NCBI GenBank assembly: GCA_046094825.1
Contig: JBJTIF010000043.1
Coordinates: forward strand, 1 to 5,491
Source: JBJTIF01 sp046094825
GTDB lineage: Bacteria > Actinomycetota > UBA4738 > HRBIN12
Reading direction: 5' to 3'
Length of the DNA stretch: 5,491 bases
This document shows positions 5,388 through 5,491 of this stretch, piece after piece; the stretch's first letter is position 1; the number at the start of each line of letters is the position of its first letter. The notes beneath the pieces are model-generated. The model was not told the origin of the DNA. It did not search any database and worked only from the letters and a program-made list of their open reading frames with translations. The translations under genes were made by a program, and so were the position numbers.

Positions 5388-5491
5388 GCGCGCACCATCG
5401 CCGCGTAGCCGGGTTCGCGCGCCATGAGGTCGTCGTGGCTCCCCGTCGCGCGGATCCGTCCGCCGTCGAGGTAGAGCACGCGGTCGGCGAG
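5366..5491 (-). CDS. C-terminal end of an ABC exporter ATPase domain (cut by right edge)
   Basis: Reading leftward from the right edge, 41 codons and a TGA stop give LADRVLYLDGGRIRATGSHD (1-20) and then DLMAREPGYAAMVRAYERGE (21-40) and a final R. This is the segment that follows the H-loop in exporter ATPases: ADRV-x-x-L-x-x-GRI-x-x-x-G-x-H-x-x-L, ending in the GYAAMVRAYE tail typical of the first subunit of heterodimeric actinobacterial exporters. It has the codon bias of its surroundings. The stop (5368-5366) overlaps a GTG (5369-5367) as GTGA after a G-rich stretch (5379-5374), as if a partner gene began there with VSVP. It supplies part of what the plus-strand ABC gene lacks, but in the opposite orientation, and the two coding regions collide tail to tail with a 22-base overlap. 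The rest of the gene lies outside the window. Confidence 0.85.
   Translation of the reverse strand, partial: LADRVLYLDGGRIRATGSHDDLMAREPGYAAMVRAYERGER

Noticed and set aside
5355..5460. A simple frameshift hiding the rest of the plus-strand ABC ATPase
   Set aside because: I read the other plus frame after 5357. It gives GTLTVPPVRRR and similar, with no LSGGQ, Walker B or H-loop; the ATPase-like sequence there is on the minus strand only.
1..5491. CRISPR array, tRNA, rRNA, insertion sequence, toxin-antitoxin or phage genes
   Set aside because: No spaced direct repeats, cloverleaf, transposase motifs or small paired genes were found on either strand.

Overview
The window is a very GC-rich bacterial segment. 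Codon third positions are almost all G or C, and I estimate overall GC near 70% by eye. The clpS gene followed in an overlapping reading frame by a DUF2017 gene is an arrangement typical of Actinomycetota. An F420-type luciferase-like oxidoreductase and two candidate leaderless promoters with TANNNT -10 boxes fit the same assignment. The phylum is an inference; no rRNA or other phylogenetic marker is present.

Layout. Bases 1-547 (minus strand) hold clpS and the first 85 codons of a DUF2017 gene that runs off the left edge. A 109-base divergent intergenic region (548-656) carries a leaderless-type promoter for clpS. Facing the other way, it carries a weaker promoter, a short leader hairpin and a strong Shine-Dalgarno for a 520-residue APC-superfamily amino acid permease (657-2219, plus). 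The permease converges with a peptidase S51 / cyanophycinase-like gene (2221-2922, minus). Their stop codons are one base apart, and a large hairpin inside the last codons of the S51 gene probably terminates transcription for one or both genes. After an 81-base divergent gap, an LLM-class oxidoreductase (3004-3903, plus) overlaps by ATGA with an ABC exporter half-transporter (3900-5387, plus).

The most striking point is at the right end. The ABC gene reads normally through Walker A and the Q-loop. It then breaks at about 5355-5366, before the LSGGQ signature, Walker B, D-loop and H-loop, and ends after a few unrelated codons. Immediately beyond, on the opposite strand, lie the last 41 codons of an ABC exporter ATPase, followed by a GTGA overlap that looks like the start of a partner gene. 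The simplest reading is that the tail of the same or a very similar half-transporter has been joined on inverted. This could be a foldback or assembly chimera near a contig end, or a real inversion.

A second pattern is a set of long perfect inverted repeats inside coding sequence (stems of 17, 15, 14 and 13 bp, loops of 4-9 bases). The longest sits close to the left edge. I see no CRISPR array, transposase, tRNA, rRNA or recognisable new defence or biosynthetic system. Apart from the right-end rearrangement and the hairpins, this is ordinary chromosomal gene content.
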